DNA from: Gluconobacter thailandicus F149-1 = NBRC 100600
GTDB lineage: Bacteria > Pseudomonadota > Alphaproteobacteria > Acetobacterales > Acetobacteraceae
Assembly: GCF_000964465.1 (NCBI RefSeq)
Contig: NZ_BANH01000040.1
Span: 46,870-110,869 of the forward strand
Direction: 5' to 3'
DNA: 64,000 nt
Shown here: positions 33,614 to 43,469 of the stretch, piece by piece
How the letters are laid out: every line of letters starts with the position of its first letter
Numbering within the stretch: position 1 is the first letter of the stretch
Notes under the pieces: generated by a model
What the model saw: the letters and a program-made list of their open reading frames with translations, nothing else
Databases searched by the model: none
What the model was told of the DNA's origin: nothing
Made by a program: the position numbers and the translations under genes

Positions 33614-35881
33614 ATGTTGCCTTTTGTGTCTGCCCGATCCTTCCTTGTGCTTCTTGGATGCATGACGGCTCTGTGTGGTGCTGCCCACGCGCAGGAAACG
33701 ACGACAGGAACAACAGGTACCGATACGGAGACCTCACGTTCCAGCTTCGGCCATTCCGACGACCAGCATGGTACGACCGTGACGGAAACCAGTCGGCAGG
33801 GTGAGGACAATATTGTCGTCAATGCCCATCTGGAGCGTGCCCGCGATGCGCTCCAGTCTTCCACGGGTGCCACGACCTATCATTTCAGCCGTCAGGATAT
33901 CGAGACCAATCCGGGTGGCGATAATGCTCCACTCACTTCCGTCCTGCTTCAGGCTCCGGGTGTGGCGCAGGATAGCTATGGTCAGATCCATATCCGTGGC
34001 GATCATAACGAAGTTCAGTTCCGTCTGGACGGTGTAGCACTTCCGGAAGGCATGAGTGTCTTTGGTCAGGCGCTGATGACCCGATTTGCCCATTCCATGT
34101 CCCTGACGACGGGCGCGCTGCCCAGCGAGTATGGATTTCTTCAGGCTGGTGTGATCGATATCAACACCAAGAACGGTTATTCCGACCCCGGTGGCAGCAT
34201 TTCCATCTACGGCGGTGCGCGCGACTATTTCTTCCCGTCACTTCAATATGGCGGTCACAAAGGGAAATGGGACTGGTTCGCGACGGCTGACTATGTTCAC
34301 AACCGTGTTGGCATTGAAAACACGACCCCCAGCTTCAATGCGATCCACGATCTGACCAATCAGTATCACTTCCTCGGGCACGCCCGTTACACGGTTGATG
34401 AAAACACCCGGATCAGCCTGACGGCCGGTGTTTCGAATGCTGAGTACCAGCTTCCGAACAATCCGGGTCAGCAGCGCCAGTTTGCCAATCCGTCCTATCT
34501 TGGAAGCTCTCTGTCCCAGAACCAGTCTGGCATTGGGGACAGTGGAAGCCTGAGTGAGCATCAGAAGGAAATCACGGATTTCGGCATGTTGTCCCTTCAG
34601 AAGGACATGGGGCGTCTGAGCTTCCAGACGTCTGCCGTTCTGCGATACAGTTCCCTACGGTACTCGCCCGATCCGCTGGGCGATCTGGTTTATAACGGCA
34701 TTGCACAGCGCGCGGCGCGTTCTGTCTTTTCAACCGGAAACCAGACGGATGCGACCTGGCAGGCCGCAAAAGATCATACTGTCCGTTTCGGCTACCAGAT
34801 CTATGTCGAGCGGAATACGTCCAAGTCTGACTCAACTGTTTATACGCAGACGGGTGAAGATGAAGACGGCAATGCCGCTTACTCCGGCGATACGGCCAGC
34901 ATTCATGATGGTTCCGGCCGCACTGGCTGGATGTACGGACTGTATGCTCAGGATGAGTGGCGTCCATTCAAAAACCTGACCATCAATTACGGTCTGCGTT
35001 TTGATGGCGTGGATGAGTACACGCATGCAAAGCAGGTCAGCCCACGCATCAACATCGTTTACAAGCCTTGGCATGGTGGAACCTTGCATGCGGGCTATTC
35101 CCGTTACTTCACGCCGCCGCCGTTCGAACTCGTGACCGGAACGGCCCTGTACAAATATACGGGCACCTCTGCACAGCCTGCGAACTACAAGAACAGCACG
35201 GTCAAAGCTGAACGCGACCATTACTTTGATGCTGGCTTCTCCCAGACGATCCTGCCGGGCTGGCATGCGTCGTTTGATGCCTACGTCAAACTGGCCAAGA
35301 ACATGATCGATGAAGGGCAGTTCGGCTCCCCGGTCATCCTGTCGGTGTTCAACTATCGCCGCGGACAGGTGCACGGATACGAGTTCTCAACGGACTACAC
35401 ACGTGGGGCGTTCAGTGTGTACGGCAACTTCTCCTGGTCGCGTGCCATCGGCAAGGATGTGGTGTCCGGTGAATGGAACTTCGATCCGGACGATCTGTCA
35501 TACATCAAGAAGCACTGGGTCCATCTTGATCATGACCAGCGCTGGACGGCGTCTGCCGGCACAAGCTACACGGCGTTCTACAAGACCGGGCATCCGCTGC
35601 GTCTGTCAGCAACGATGGTTTATGGAAGCGGTCTGAGAGCAGATGGCGCGACGCCAAACGGTGCGTCCGTCCCGCAATATGCGACGTTTAATCTGTCTCT
35701 TGTTCAATCCTTCAAGGATCTGTTTCACGTACCGTTCCTGAAGCAGACGCAGCTTCGTCTGGATGTGACGAACCTGTTCGACAAGACTTATCTCCTGCGT
35801 GATGGCAGCGGAATTGGCGTGGGCGCGCCGCAATATGGTCTGCGCCGCACGATCCTGACGGGTATTGATCAGCGGTTCTGA
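33614..35881 (+). CDS. TonB-dependent receptor
   Basis: A 755-aa receptor with signal peptide LVLLGCMTALCGAAHAQ, a Thr/Ser-rich N-terminal linker, plug domain (APGVAQDSYGQIHIRGDHNEVQFRLDGV, in pieces; GALPSEYGFLQAGVIDINTK) and a barrel ending IDQRF. The GALPSEYG pattern is seen in receptors of the carbohydrate- or vitamin-type group, but the substrate cannot be fixed. Divergent from the receptor at 31.2-33.4 kb; followed at once by a strong terminator. Confidence 0.85.
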   Translation: MLPFVSARSFLVLLGCMTALCGAAHAQETTTGTTGTDTETSRSSFGHSDDQHGTTVTETSRQGEDNIVVNAHLERARDALQSSTGATTYHFSRQDIETNPGGDNAPLTSVLLQAPGVAQDSYGQIHIRGDHNEVQFRLDGVALPEGMSVFGQALMTRFAHSMSLTTGALPSEYGFLQAGVIDINTKNGYSDPGGSISIYGGARDYFFPSLQYGGHKGKWDWFATADYVHNRVGIENTTPSFNAIHDLTNQYHFLGHARYTVDENTRISLTAGVSNAEYQLPNNPGQQRQFANPSYLGSSLSQNQSGIGDSGSLSEHQKEITDFGMLSLQKDMGRLSFQTSAVLRYSSLRYSPDPLGDLVYNGIAQRAARSVFSTGNQTDATWQAAKDHTVRFGYQIYVERNTSKSDSTVYTQTGEDEDGNAAYSGDTASIHDGSGRTGWMYGLYAQDEWRPFKNLTINYGLRFDGVDEYTHAKQVSPRINIVYKPWHGGTLHAGYSRYFTPPPFELVTGTALYKYTGTSAQPANYKNSTVKAERDHYFDAGFSQTILPGWHASFDAYVKLAKNMIDEGQFGSPVILSVFNYRRGQVHGYEFSTDYTRGAFSVYGNFSWSRAIGKDVVSGEWNFDPDDLSYIKKHWVHLDHDQRWTASAGTSYTAFYKTGHPLRLSATMVYGSGLRADGATPNGASVPQYATFNLSLVQSFKDLFHVPFLKQTQLRLDVTNLFDKTYLLRDGSGIGVGAPQYGLRRTILTGIDQRF

Positions 35882-35892
35882 GATTCCAAAAA

Positions 35893-35929
35893 AAAGGGGC
35901 AGGCATGAGAATGCCTGCCCCTTTTTTTG
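35893..35929. terminator. Bidirectional terminator
   Basis: AAGGGGCAGGCAT and ATGCCTGCCCCTT form a 13-bp stem with a short loop, flanked by A8 and T7. It separates the convergent receptor and GGDEF-EAL genes. Confidence 0.9.
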
Positions 35930-35952
35930 TCCGTTTTTTTAAATGGCGGAAA

Positions 35953-37752
35953 TTATTCCGCTACTTCCATATCCAGTACGAATGGATCATTGCGTATCCA
36001 CGGTGGCCCGTCCAAATTCAGAATATGCGGGATCTGTGAAAGGGGAATAGCCTTGGAAAAATGCCATCCCTGAAAGAAGTCACACCCCATGAGCGCCAGC
36101 GCGTCTGCCTGCTCGGAGGTCTCTACGCCTTCCGCCACCACAACCCGCCCCATGCTATGCACGATATCAATAACGCCACGAATAATGGCGGTGTCTATTC
36201 CACGTTCCGTCACGCCGGCCGTAAAGACCCGATCGATTTTGACATGATCGAAGGTAACGGTTCGCAGGTGGGTGAGGGATGCAAAACCGGTTCCGAAATC
36301 ATCCAGAGAGATCTGAATACCTGCCCGATGAAGTTTCTTCAGTTCATCAAGAATATGCTGGTTGTGCATTCCGAAAAGGATTTTTTCCGTGATTTCGATC
36401 GTGATTTTCTCGGCCGAAACGAAATATCGATTCATTTCCCGGAATAGTCTTTCCGTGAAATGATAGTCGCGGAAGTCATCGGACGTGACGTTGATGGAAA
36501 CGCGGTCGAACGGTACTCCCTGCTTTGTCAAATGGCGGATGTCCATCAGGGCCTGACGAAGTACGAAATCTCCGATGGCAATGCTGAGTTCCGCGTCTTC
36601 AAAAGCCTCTGGAAAGTAATGTGGACCAAGGAGGCCGCGTTCTGGATGATCCCACCGCAGCAGAGCCTCAAAAGATGGACGCTTTTCCCGGTTGATAGGT
36701 AGAATCAGCTGATAAAAAAGCTTGAACTGCTTTTTCTTGAGGCCGATTTGAATCGCCTTACGCATGCGGGAGCGCCGTTCGGTCTTCTCCTTCATGAATT
36801 GTGCGTATTTCTTGATCCGGTTACGTCCTTCGGCTTTGGCTTCATAAAGCGCCAGATCCGCACAGCGCAGGATTTCACGTTTCCGGCTGTCGTTCAGGCG
36901 CGATACGGCGTAACCCAGACTGGCGCTGCAATGATGCGTCAGGCCGCCTCCCCGGAAGCGGAAGCGCATATTCTCAAGAATTTTCTTAAGCTGGATTTCA
37001 AATGTCTGCGGCTCATCCGACACCATGATGATGGCGAATTCGTCGCCGCCGATGCGTGCAATGAAACAGTCCGGAGACTGAAAAGTCTTCAGTCTGTTGG
37101 CAATTCGCTTGAGCAGTCGATCGCCGGATTCATGACCGGACGTATCGTTGATGGCCTTGAAGGTATCAATATCGAGAAGGCACAGGCAGACATACCGGTT
37201 ATCAGGATGTTCCCGGGTAAAGAGATCTTTGAGGTACTGCGAGAACGATGTGCGATTGGAAATATTGGTGAGGAAGTCCGTATTCACGGCGACCTGCAGC
37301 TTGACCCTGTTGGCAGTCAGGCGCTGCTCAGCATGTTTGCGAGCGGTAATGTCAAAGCGGATGGCAACGTAATTTGTTACTTTTCCGTTTGCGGCGCATC
37401 GCGGAACAATAGTTGTATCGACCCAGTAAAGCTGACCGTTTTTACGCCGGTTGCAGATTTCACCATGCCAGACCCCACCTTGAGCAATGGTCCGGTACAT
37501 TTTCTGGAAAAAATTCGAATCGTGAACGCCGGAATGAAGCATCCGGTGATCCTGGCCAATCAGTTCATCACGCGGATATCCACTGATTTCCACAAATTTG
37601 TCGTTGGCTGAGAGTATCCGGCCGCGTATATCTGTAACTGCGACAATGGCTGAGCAGTCAAGGGCATGAAGAACAAAAGAGTCGTGTGCACTTTCAGACC
37701 AGGCCTGAAGTGATTCGATGTAAGTTCTGAAATCCTGCTCTTGAGAAGGCAT
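35953..37752 (-). CDS. PAS-GGDEF-EAL cyclic-di-GMP protein
   Basis: A 599-aa soluble protein: PAS/PAC at residues ~25-140 (IVAVTDIRGRILSANDKF, WVDTTIVPR), GGDEF at ~165-320 with an intact RIGGDEFAII site, and EAL at ~335-585 with FEALLRWDHP, DDFGTGFASL and VVAEGVET. Both catalytic motifs look complete, so it could make and break cyclic-di-GMP under control of the PAS sensor. No membrane segment. Single gene. Confidence 0.9.
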   Translation of the reverse strand: MPSQEQDFRTYIESLQAWSESAHDSFVLHALDCSAIVAVTDIRGRILSANDKFVEISGYPRDELIGQDHRMLHSGVHDSNFFQKMYRTIAQGGVWHGEICNRRKNGQLYWVDTTIVPRCAANGKVTNYVAIRFDITARKHAEQRLTANRVKLQVAVNTDFLTNISNRTSFSQYLKDLFTREHPDNRYVCLCLLDIDTFKAINDTSGHESGDRLLKRIANRLKTFQSPDCFIARIGGDEFAIIMVSDEPQTFEIQLKKILENMRFRFRGGGLTHHCSASLGYAVSRLNDSRKREILRCADLALYEAKAEGRNRIKKYAQFMKEKTERRSRMRKAIQIGLKKKQFKLFYQLILPINREKRPSFEALLRWDHPERGLLGPHYFPEAFEDAELSIAIGDFVLRQALMDIRHLTKQGVPFDRVSINVTSDDFRDYHFTERLFREMNRYFVSAEKITIEITEKILFGMHNQHILDELKKLHRAGIQISLDDFGTGFASLTHLRTVTFDHVKIDRVFTAGVTERGIDTAIIRGVIDIVHSMGRVVVAEGVETSEQADALALMGCDFFQGWHFSKAIPLSQIPHILNLDGPPWIRNDPFVLDMEVAE

Positions 37753-37912
37753 TACAAATTCTGTCCCGCTGGTCCGTAAGATGTGAGTGTTGCGAGAAAA
37801 GCACTAACAAAATGATAAAAACCAGGTTTTTCCTGAGTTGTCTCTATAAAAAGACAATAAAGCAAGAACTGTTTCTTAACAGACGGGCATCTTTAAAACA
37901 GAACAGTTTCAA

Positions 37913-37948
37913 ATGCCAGAAACACATTCATATAATGTTTTCTGGCAT
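37913..37948 (-). terminator. Hairpin downstream of the efflux operon
   Basis: ATGCCAGAAA...CATT and AATGTTTTCTGGCAT pair over about 14 bp with one bulge. It lies 15 bp beyond the stop codon of the outer-membrane gene. The T-run after it on the minus strand is short, so termination may be weak. Confidence 0.5.
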
Positions 37949-37963
37949 GGTGGAAAAAGAGGC

Positions 37964-39469
37964 TTAGAGTGCTCCTTCCCAGCCTCCTCCCAGAGCGCGA
38001 TACAGATGAGCCATTGAAATCGATACTCCGGCCCGTGCTTCAGACAGGGCACTTCGTGTCGAAAGAAGCGCGCTCTGTGCTGTCAGGACATTCAGGAAAT
38101 CCCCGGCACCTTGGCTGTACTGAAGCTGGGCAATGTGAACGGCTGTTTCATTCTCGGTGACACTTTCTTCCAGTCGCTTCTGACGCTCCTGAGCGGTGCT
38201 TAGATCCGTCATGGCGTCATCGATTTCTTCCCAGGCATGCAGAATTGTTTTCTGAAGCGCGATCACGGCTTCTTTCTGCTGTGCTTTGCGAAGATGAAGC
38301 TGGCCAGTCAGGCGACCGCCCTCAAAGAGAGGCAGCGTCATGGTCGGACCGAAGCCATACTGACGTGATGCCCAGGACCCGAGCCCGCTGAACTGGAGAG
38401 CCTGAATATCGAGGCTGCCGGAAAGGGTGATGCGGGGATAAAAGTCCGCAATGGCAACGCCGATACTGGCCGTCGCAGCATGGAGGCGTTCCTGTGCGGC
38501 ACGAATGTCCGGTCGGCGATCTGCCAGCTGTGAGGGGAGGCCGGTCGGGATGGTTGTGGGCACAGGCGGAATGGCACCGGGCTTGCCGAGGGTACTGGCC
38601 AGTGCTCCCGGTTCGCGTGCGACAAGGAAGCTGAGGGCATTGATGAGATGCACTTCCTGACTTTTCAGAACAGGAAGACGGGCCTCGAAACTATGCATTT
38701 GCCCGCGGGAATAGGCGACATCAAGTTTGGTCGCTGTTCCCTGGGTAAAGCGCAGATTTGTCAGATCGACACTATGACGTGCGATCTCGATACTCTGCTG
38801 CGTGATGGCGATCTGGGCCTGAATATTCCTGAGTGCAATATAATTCTGGGCTGTTTCCGCCATCAGGGAAACAAGCACATTGCGCTGCATGTCTTCCGTG
38901 GCGTGCATCGCGGCAGTGGCAGCTTCAACCTGCCGGCGGACATGTCCCCAGAAATCCACTTCCCAGGATGCGCTCAGCCCATATTGTGGAAGGTTGAACG
39001 CAGGGTTGCCCTTGGCGCCATCAGCCGCCGCCGGTCCGAAACCCTGTGCTCCGCTGGCAACGTCCCCTGGACTGGCCTGCTCGGTTGTTCCGAGAAGACC
39101 AAGGATACCATTGGTGCTGGCACGCTCGCGCGCATAGGACGCGGCACCATCCAGTCGCGGCATTTGTGCCGCACTGGCAATACGGCGCTCCGCCTGACTT
39201 TCGGCAAGGTTCAGGGCGGCCGTTCGCAGGTCAAGATTGCTGCGGACAACATCGGCTTCTAGTTGCGTCAGCACTGGGTCGTTGTAAAGGTGCCACCATT
39301 GCGGATCGAGCGCGGCTTCGGTTGGGTGGTCTGTCGCTGGAGCGACACTCTCATGGTAGTGCGCAGGCGCGTTGTCGGAGGGCTTATGATAGTCCGGTCC
39401 GACCGTGCAGGCGCTCAGCGCTGTGACGGACAGAAGAGCAGCCATTCGTGGGGATAGAGAAAAGCGCAT
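37964..39469 (-). CDS. Outer-membrane efflux lipoprotein (NodT/OprM family)
   Basis: A 501-aa outer-membrane factor with lipobox LSAC followed by TVGPDYHKP, the typical N terminus of NodT-family lipoproteins. Two OEP repeats follow (LDLRTAALNLAESQAERRIASA and LDVAYSRGQ; later DIRAAQERLHAATASIGVAIADFYP). It is the third gene of a tripartite pump, 8 bp after the membrane-fusion gene. The ATG at 39469 is chosen over a GTG at 39481 that overlaps the previous stop. Confidence 0.9.
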   Translation of the reverse strand: MRFSLSPRMAALLSVTALSACTVGPDYHKPSDNAPAHYHESVAPATDHPTEAALDPQWWHLYNDPVLTQLEADVVRSNLDLRTAALNLAESQAERRIASAAQMPRLDGAASYARERASTNGILGLLGTTEQASPGDVASGAQGFGPAAADGAKGNPAFNLPQYGLSASWEVDFWGHVRRQVEAATAAMHATEDMQRNVLVSLMAETAQNYIALRNIQAQIAITQQSIEIARHSVDLTNLRFTQGTATKLDVAYSRGQMHSFEARLPVLKSQEVHLINALSFLVAREPGALASTLGKPGAIPPVPTTIPTGLPSQLADRRPDIRAAQERLHAATASIGVAIADFYPRITLSGSLDIQALQFSGLGSWASRQYGFGPTMTLPLFEGGRLTGQLHLRKAQQKEAVIALQKTILHAWEEIDDAMTDLSTAQERQKRLEESVTENETAVHIAQLQYSQGAGDFLNVLTAQSALLSTRSALSEARAGVSISMAHLYRALGGGWEGAL

Positions 39470-39477
39470 GGACTGTC

Positions 39478-40554
39478 TCACTGCCAGGCGTAACGGTTGT
39501 CACGGGCATGTGGGCCTTCCGGCTGCGAAGCCGTGTCCACTTCCGCTTCAACAGACATGCCAACGCGAACCTTGGTCGCCAGAGGCTGCCCGGCATCGAA
39601 TGTCAGTTTGACGGGAACGCGCTGGACCACCTTCGTGAAGTTGCCTGTCGCATTATCCGGCTGGATCGCAGCAAAGGCTACGCCCGTCGCCGGTGCCAGA
39701 CTGTCCACATGCGCGTGGAGCGGATGGCCGGGGAAGGTATCAACCCAGATGGTTGCCTGCTGGCCTGTCTGCATCTTGGTCAGCTGGGTTTCCTGAAAAT
39801 TGGCCAGCACATAGGCTTTCTGAACCGGAACCACAGCCAGTAAACCGGTGCCCGGATGCACGTATGCCCCGACGCGTACGCCACGCTCGCCAACAATGCC
39901 GTCTACCGGTGCTGGAATGGTGCAGTAGGACAGGTTCAGCTCTGCCTGATGCTCGGCACTTTGAGCTTTGAGCAAGGCGCCCTGTGCACGCTGGATCTGA
40001 GCCTGAAGAACCGGAATTTGCTGTCGGGCACTATCAACACCAGCCTTGTCACGGGCGAGAGCGGCCATCGCTTCCCGAAGATGGGCATCCGCGCCCTGCT
40101 GTTGCTCGAGCGTGCTGGCTCCACCTGCGGAAAGATTATGGTAGCGGGTGGCGTTCTGCTGGGCGAAGGCCAGACTGGCTTCGTCAGCTTTAACAGTATC
40201 CGAAGCGGCGGCAATCAGGCTGTCCTGACGGGCAAGCATGGCCTGAAGGTTGTTCACATCGCCTTCTGCGGCTGCCACGTCGCCCTTGGCGGCGGCAAGG
40301 GCGGCGCGATAGTCGTCATCTTCGATATGGGCAAGTTCTTCGCCAGCGTGAACGTTTTCGTTGTCTTCCGCCAGAACGCGGTCGATCCGGCCGGAGACTT
40401 TGGGGGCAACGGTCGTGAAGTCAGCCGTGACATAAGCGTCATTGGTTTTCTGATGAACGCCGTCACCCACGAAGAAGCGGTCGGCGCTCCAGGCCAGTCC
40501 GGTCAGAACCACGACTGCACAGCCGGCGAGAAGAAGAGGCTTTCCATAAATCAT
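39478..40554 (-). CDS. HlyD/EmrA-family membrane fusion protein
   Basis: A 358-aa periplasmic adaptor with one N-terminal membrane segment (PLLLAGCAVVVLTGLAWSA). It has a biotinyl-lipoyl part (VSGRIDRVLAEDNENVHAGEELAHI, in pieces), a long coiled-coil hairpin (residues ~85-190, rich in Ala/Gln/Asp) and a beta barrel (APVDGIVGERGVRVG). It links the inner-membrane pump to the outer-membrane channel. 18 bp after the pump gene. Confidence 0.9.
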   Translation of the reverse strand: MIYGKPLLLAGCAVVVLTGLAWSADRFFVGDGVHQKTNDAYVTADFTTVAPKVSGRIDRVLAEDNENVHAGEELAHIEDDDYRAALAAAKGDVAAAEGDVNNLQAMLARQDSLIAAASDTVKADEASLAFAQQNATRYHNLSAGGASTLEQQQGADAHLREAMAALARDKAGVDSARQQIPVLQAQIQRAQGALLKAQSAEHQAELNLSYCTIPAPVDGIVGERGVRVGAYVHPGTGLLAVVPVQKAYVLANFQETQLTKMQTGQQATIWVDTFPGHPLHAHVDSLAPATGVAFAAIQPDNATGNFTKVVQRVPVKLTFDAGQPLATKVRVGMSVEAEVDTASQPEGPHARDNRYAWQ

Positions 40555-40572
40555 GTCTGAGATATCCGGATC

Positions 40573-42237
40573 TTAATGTGCGGGGGCGGAGAGGGGAGCC
40601 GCCGGAACAGGAGTGGAGGCAGGAGCGGGAGCAGGCTTGGGCACCGGGCCCTTGCCGGGCGGATAAACGCGTTTTGGAAGAATGAAATTCAGAGCGACGT
40701 ACCCCGCACACAGCACCGCAACGACGAAATAGATATCGGCCAGAGCGAGTACGACAGACTGTTCGTGCAGGTAGTGATGGAAGATTGCCAACGCATTCCG
40801 GGAGACATGCGCGGTATCTGGAGATGTGTTCTGGATCGCGTCTTCGATCGGATTGCCCATGCCGGACAGGGACGTCGCGTTATTGCCGGAGCGGTCCAGC
40901 AGCATGTTGGAGTGATACTGTTCGCGTCGTCGAAGCAGAATTGCAAACAGAGCCGCACCAACGGCGCTGGCCATCCCCTTGAGCATGTTTACCATGCCGG
41001 AAATGAATGGCCCGTCCGCCGGCCCGAGGGACATGGTTGCCAGTACCAAAACGGGAATGACCACCATGGGCTGTCCCACGACCTGTAGGCCTTGCAGAAG
41101 ATAGAAATTATCCCGCACCCAGTCCGGCGTGAGCCAGGTTCCAAGGAACGCCGCCAGCCCGAGGCAGCTCATGCCAATGCCGAGCAGATAGCGGCAGTCT
41201 ACTGATCGCATGTTGCAGAGGGCCGCTGTTAGCGGAAGCATGATGAGCTGCGGCAGGGCCACCATCAGCGCGATAGGGGCTGTCTGGGACGGGCGGTATC
41301 CACGAACTTCCGCCAGATATGTGGACGGAATTTGTATCATCAGACTGCAGATGACCAGAACACCGACAAGGGTCAGCATAGACATCGCGATGTTCCGGTT
41401 TTTCCAGTACTGAAGCCGGAAGAACGGACTGTGATGATGCCATTCGTGGAACAGGAAGCCCACAAACAGCGCACCGCCCCAGAACGTCAGATGGGAAATG
41501 ATCGGAGAGCGAAACCAGTCCAGCCGGTCGCCCTGATAAAGGACTGTGACCACGCAGAGAATGGACGGCACACCAATGAAGAAGCCGCGCCAGTTGAACT
41601 TCATGAACCGTTCGAGATGCACAGGGTCCCTGGGAAGGCCGTAAGCCATCATGGCGATGGCGATCGCACTGAGGGGAATGACCTCCCAGTACAGCCAGTG
41701 CCAACCGAAATGCTCGAACCACAGGGCTTCCAGCGGGCTACCCAGATTGGGGCCGAATGTTGCACTCATGGCGTATCCGCCCACCCCAAACACTTTGATG
41801 GGGGGTGGCAGATATTTGAGCATGACGGTCATGAGGACGGGTGGCAGACATCCTGCGCTGAGCCCTTGTGCGGCACGCAGGACGCACAGGGAAATCATGT
41901 CCGGCATGAAGGGCAGGGGAATGGATAGAAGAGCCAGAACCGCCGTCATGAAGATCGAAAACCGGTAGATCGAGAACGTCATGTAGAACCATGGCGTGAA
42001 GGCCATGGCAGCAATGTTGAACGCTTCGTATGTCGAAATGAACCACGTGCCTTCATCATGGCCAATATGCATGGCGCCGCGGATGTCCGACAGACCGATT
42101 TCGGTGATGTGCTCGTTGAAACCCGCAACGTGGACAGCCAGCAACATGCCAAGACACCCGATCAGGGTGCGCATCCCGAAGGGCGGCATATAGGACGGTT
42201 GCGCGGGGGGCGCTGCGGTTTGTGAAGGTGGTGCCAT
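40573..42237 (-). CDS. MFS drug exporter, DHA2/EmrB family
   Basis: A 554-aa inner-membrane protein with about 14 hydrophobic segments. Family marks: DIRGAMHIGHDEGTWFISTYEAF, FSIYRFSIF, LRAAQGLSAGCLPPV and FGPNLGSPLEALW. The long last loop and the tail rich in Pro/Ala match EmrB relatives of acetic acid bacteria. It would expel toxic organic compounds by proton antiport. Start ATG 42237 with AGAGAG upstream. First gene of the pump operon, divergent from a LysR regulator. Confidence 0.9.
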   Translation of the reverse strand: MAPPSQTAAPPAQPSYMPPFGMRTLIGCLGMLLAVHVAGFNEHITEIGLSDIRGAMHIGHDEGTWFISTYEAFNIAAMAFTPWFYMTFSIYRFSIFMTAVLALLSIPLPFMPDMISLCVLRAAQGLSAGCLPPVLMTVMLKYLPPPIKVFGVGGYAMSATFGPNLGSPLEALWFEHFGWHWLYWEVIPLSAIAIAMMAYGLPRDPVHLERFMKFNWRGFFIGVPSILCVVTVLYQGDRLDWFRSPIISHLTFWGGALFVGFLFHEWHHHSPFFRLQYWKNRNIAMSMLTLVGVLVICSLMIQIPSTYLAEVRGYRPSQTAPIALMVALPQLIMLPLTAALCNMRSVDCRYLLGIGMSCLGLAAFLGTWLTPDWVRDNFYLLQGLQVVGQPMVVIPVLVLATMSLGPADGPFISGMVNMLKGMASAVGAALFAILLRRREQYHSNMLLDRSGNNATSLSGMGNPIEDAIQNTSPDTAHVSRNALAIFHHYLHEQSVVLALADIYFVVAVLCAGYVALNFILPKRVYPPGKGPVPKPAPAPASTPVPAAPLSAPAH

Positions 42238-42291
42238 CAGCTGCTCTCTTGGTGTCTGAGCGCATCTATCAAGGCATGACGGGGGGCAGAA

Positions 42292-42318
42292 AACCCTCAC
42301 TTCGGATAAGTGAGGGTT
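42292..42318. promoter_or_regulatory. Perfect 11-bp inverted repeat between the efflux operon and its LysR regulator
   Basis: AACCCTCACTT and AAGTGAGGGTT flank a 5-nt centre (CGGAT). The repeat contains the LysR-type T-N11-A pattern (T42297, A42309). Its place between divergent genes speaks for an operator, though it could also fold in RNA. Confidence 0.5.
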
Positions 42319-42428
42319 CCACTTTTCGGAAGACTGATCGAGAAGCCTTTCATTTCTGTATGTTGGACCGCACTATTCCTGTTTATGCTCACGGGAATGT
42401 TTCGCCTTGCAGACAGGAAGGACACCCC

Positions 42429-43376
42429 ATGTCAGACAAGCAGCCTCTCGGACGCCGTTATGACCTGGATCTCCTGCGTTATCTTCAGGTGCTGGTGGAG
42501 GAGCAAAGCGTTTCCCTTGCTGCCCGCCGTCTCAAGGTGAGTGAACCGGCCATGAGCCGGCATCTCGCGCGTTTGCGGACCGTATTCGGGGATCCGATCC
42601 TTGTCATGTCTGGGCGGCGCATGGTGGCGACAGCCTTTGCCAATCGTATCCGGGATCGTGTGCAGACGCTCGTGCGGGAGGCGGATGATCTTCTCAATGA
42701 TGGCGCTACGTTGAACCTGAAAGCCATGTCCCCAAAGTTCACCATCCGGGCAAATGATATTGTGGTGGGAGCATTCGGGCGCCCCATTCTTCAGGCGCTA
42801 CAAAACGAGTGTCCTGATTGCCGGATTGTGTTCTCACCGGAATCGGAGGGGACGGCCAGCGAAGCTCTGCGCGGCAACAAGATTGACCTTTATATTGGGG
42901 CGACGGATGAACTGAGCCCGGAGATCATGCGTCAGACCCTGTTTGAAACATCGTTTAGCGCCCTGGTTCGGAAAGGGCATCCTATTCTGAAGGGTAAGAT
43001 AACGCCTCAGTCTCTGGTCGCGTACGACCATGTGAGCGTGTCCAGAAAAGGACGGTCAAATGGGCCGATTGATGCGATTCTCAAGGAACGTTACGGGCTT
43101 TCACGCCGGATTGCGATGGTTGTTCCTACATACCATTCCCTGATCGCAGCCATTGGCGAGACTGATCTCATTCTGCCATTGCCCAGAACGGTCATTGAGC
43201 GTTTCCCTCTTGAACGCATGGGTTTGGACAGTTTCGAGTTTCCGTTCGAACTGCCGCCGGTGCGGCCTTTTCAGGCCTGGCATCCGCGTGTGGACATGGA
43301 CCAGCTGCATCGTTGGCTGCGAGAAACCGTGCATCATGCTGTCCGGCAGGAACTGTGGCGCATTCGGCAGACATAA
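42429..43376 (+). CDS. LysR-family regulator of the divergent efflux operon
   Basis: A 315-aa regulator. HTH: DLDLLRYLQVLVEEQSVSLAARRLKVSEPAMSRHLARLR (in pieces; residues 12-50). The effector domain has PILVMSGRRMVAT and FSALVRKGHPIL, as in the NodD/NahR-like group that often senses aromatic compounds. AGGAAGG precedes the ATG at 42429. Divergent placement to the pump operon makes that its likely target. Confidence 0.85.
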   Translation: MSDKQPLGRRYDLDLLRYLQVLVEEQSVSLAARRLKVSEPAMSRHLARLRTVFGDPILVMSGRRMVATAFANRIRDRVQTLVREADDLLNDGATLNLKAMSPKFTIRANDIVVGAFGRPILQALQNECPDCRIVFSPESEGTASEALRGNKIDLYIGATDELSPEIMRQTLFETSFSALVRKGHPILKGKITPQSLVAYDHVSVSRKGRSNGPIDAILKERYGLSRRIAMVVPTYHSLIAAIGETDLILPLPRTVIERFPLERMGLDSFEFPFELPPVRPFQAWHPRVDMDQLHRWLRETVHHAVRQELWRIRQT

Positions 43377-43400
43377 AATGTCTTAGAAATACAGCCTGTA

Positions 43401-43419
43401 ATTATTGAGAATCATTTGC
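43401..43419 (+). promoter_or_regulatory. Fur-box-like site upstream of the siderophore receptor
   Basis: ATTATTGAGAATCATTTGC matches the 19-bp Fur consensus at 13 positions, with the core GAATCATT kept. It lies about 190 bp before the receptor start. Confidence 0.5.
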
Positions 43420-43469
43420 ATTCGCACTCGTTCTGAGGAAGATAGCGCCAGTTTCGGCATGCAGATGTG

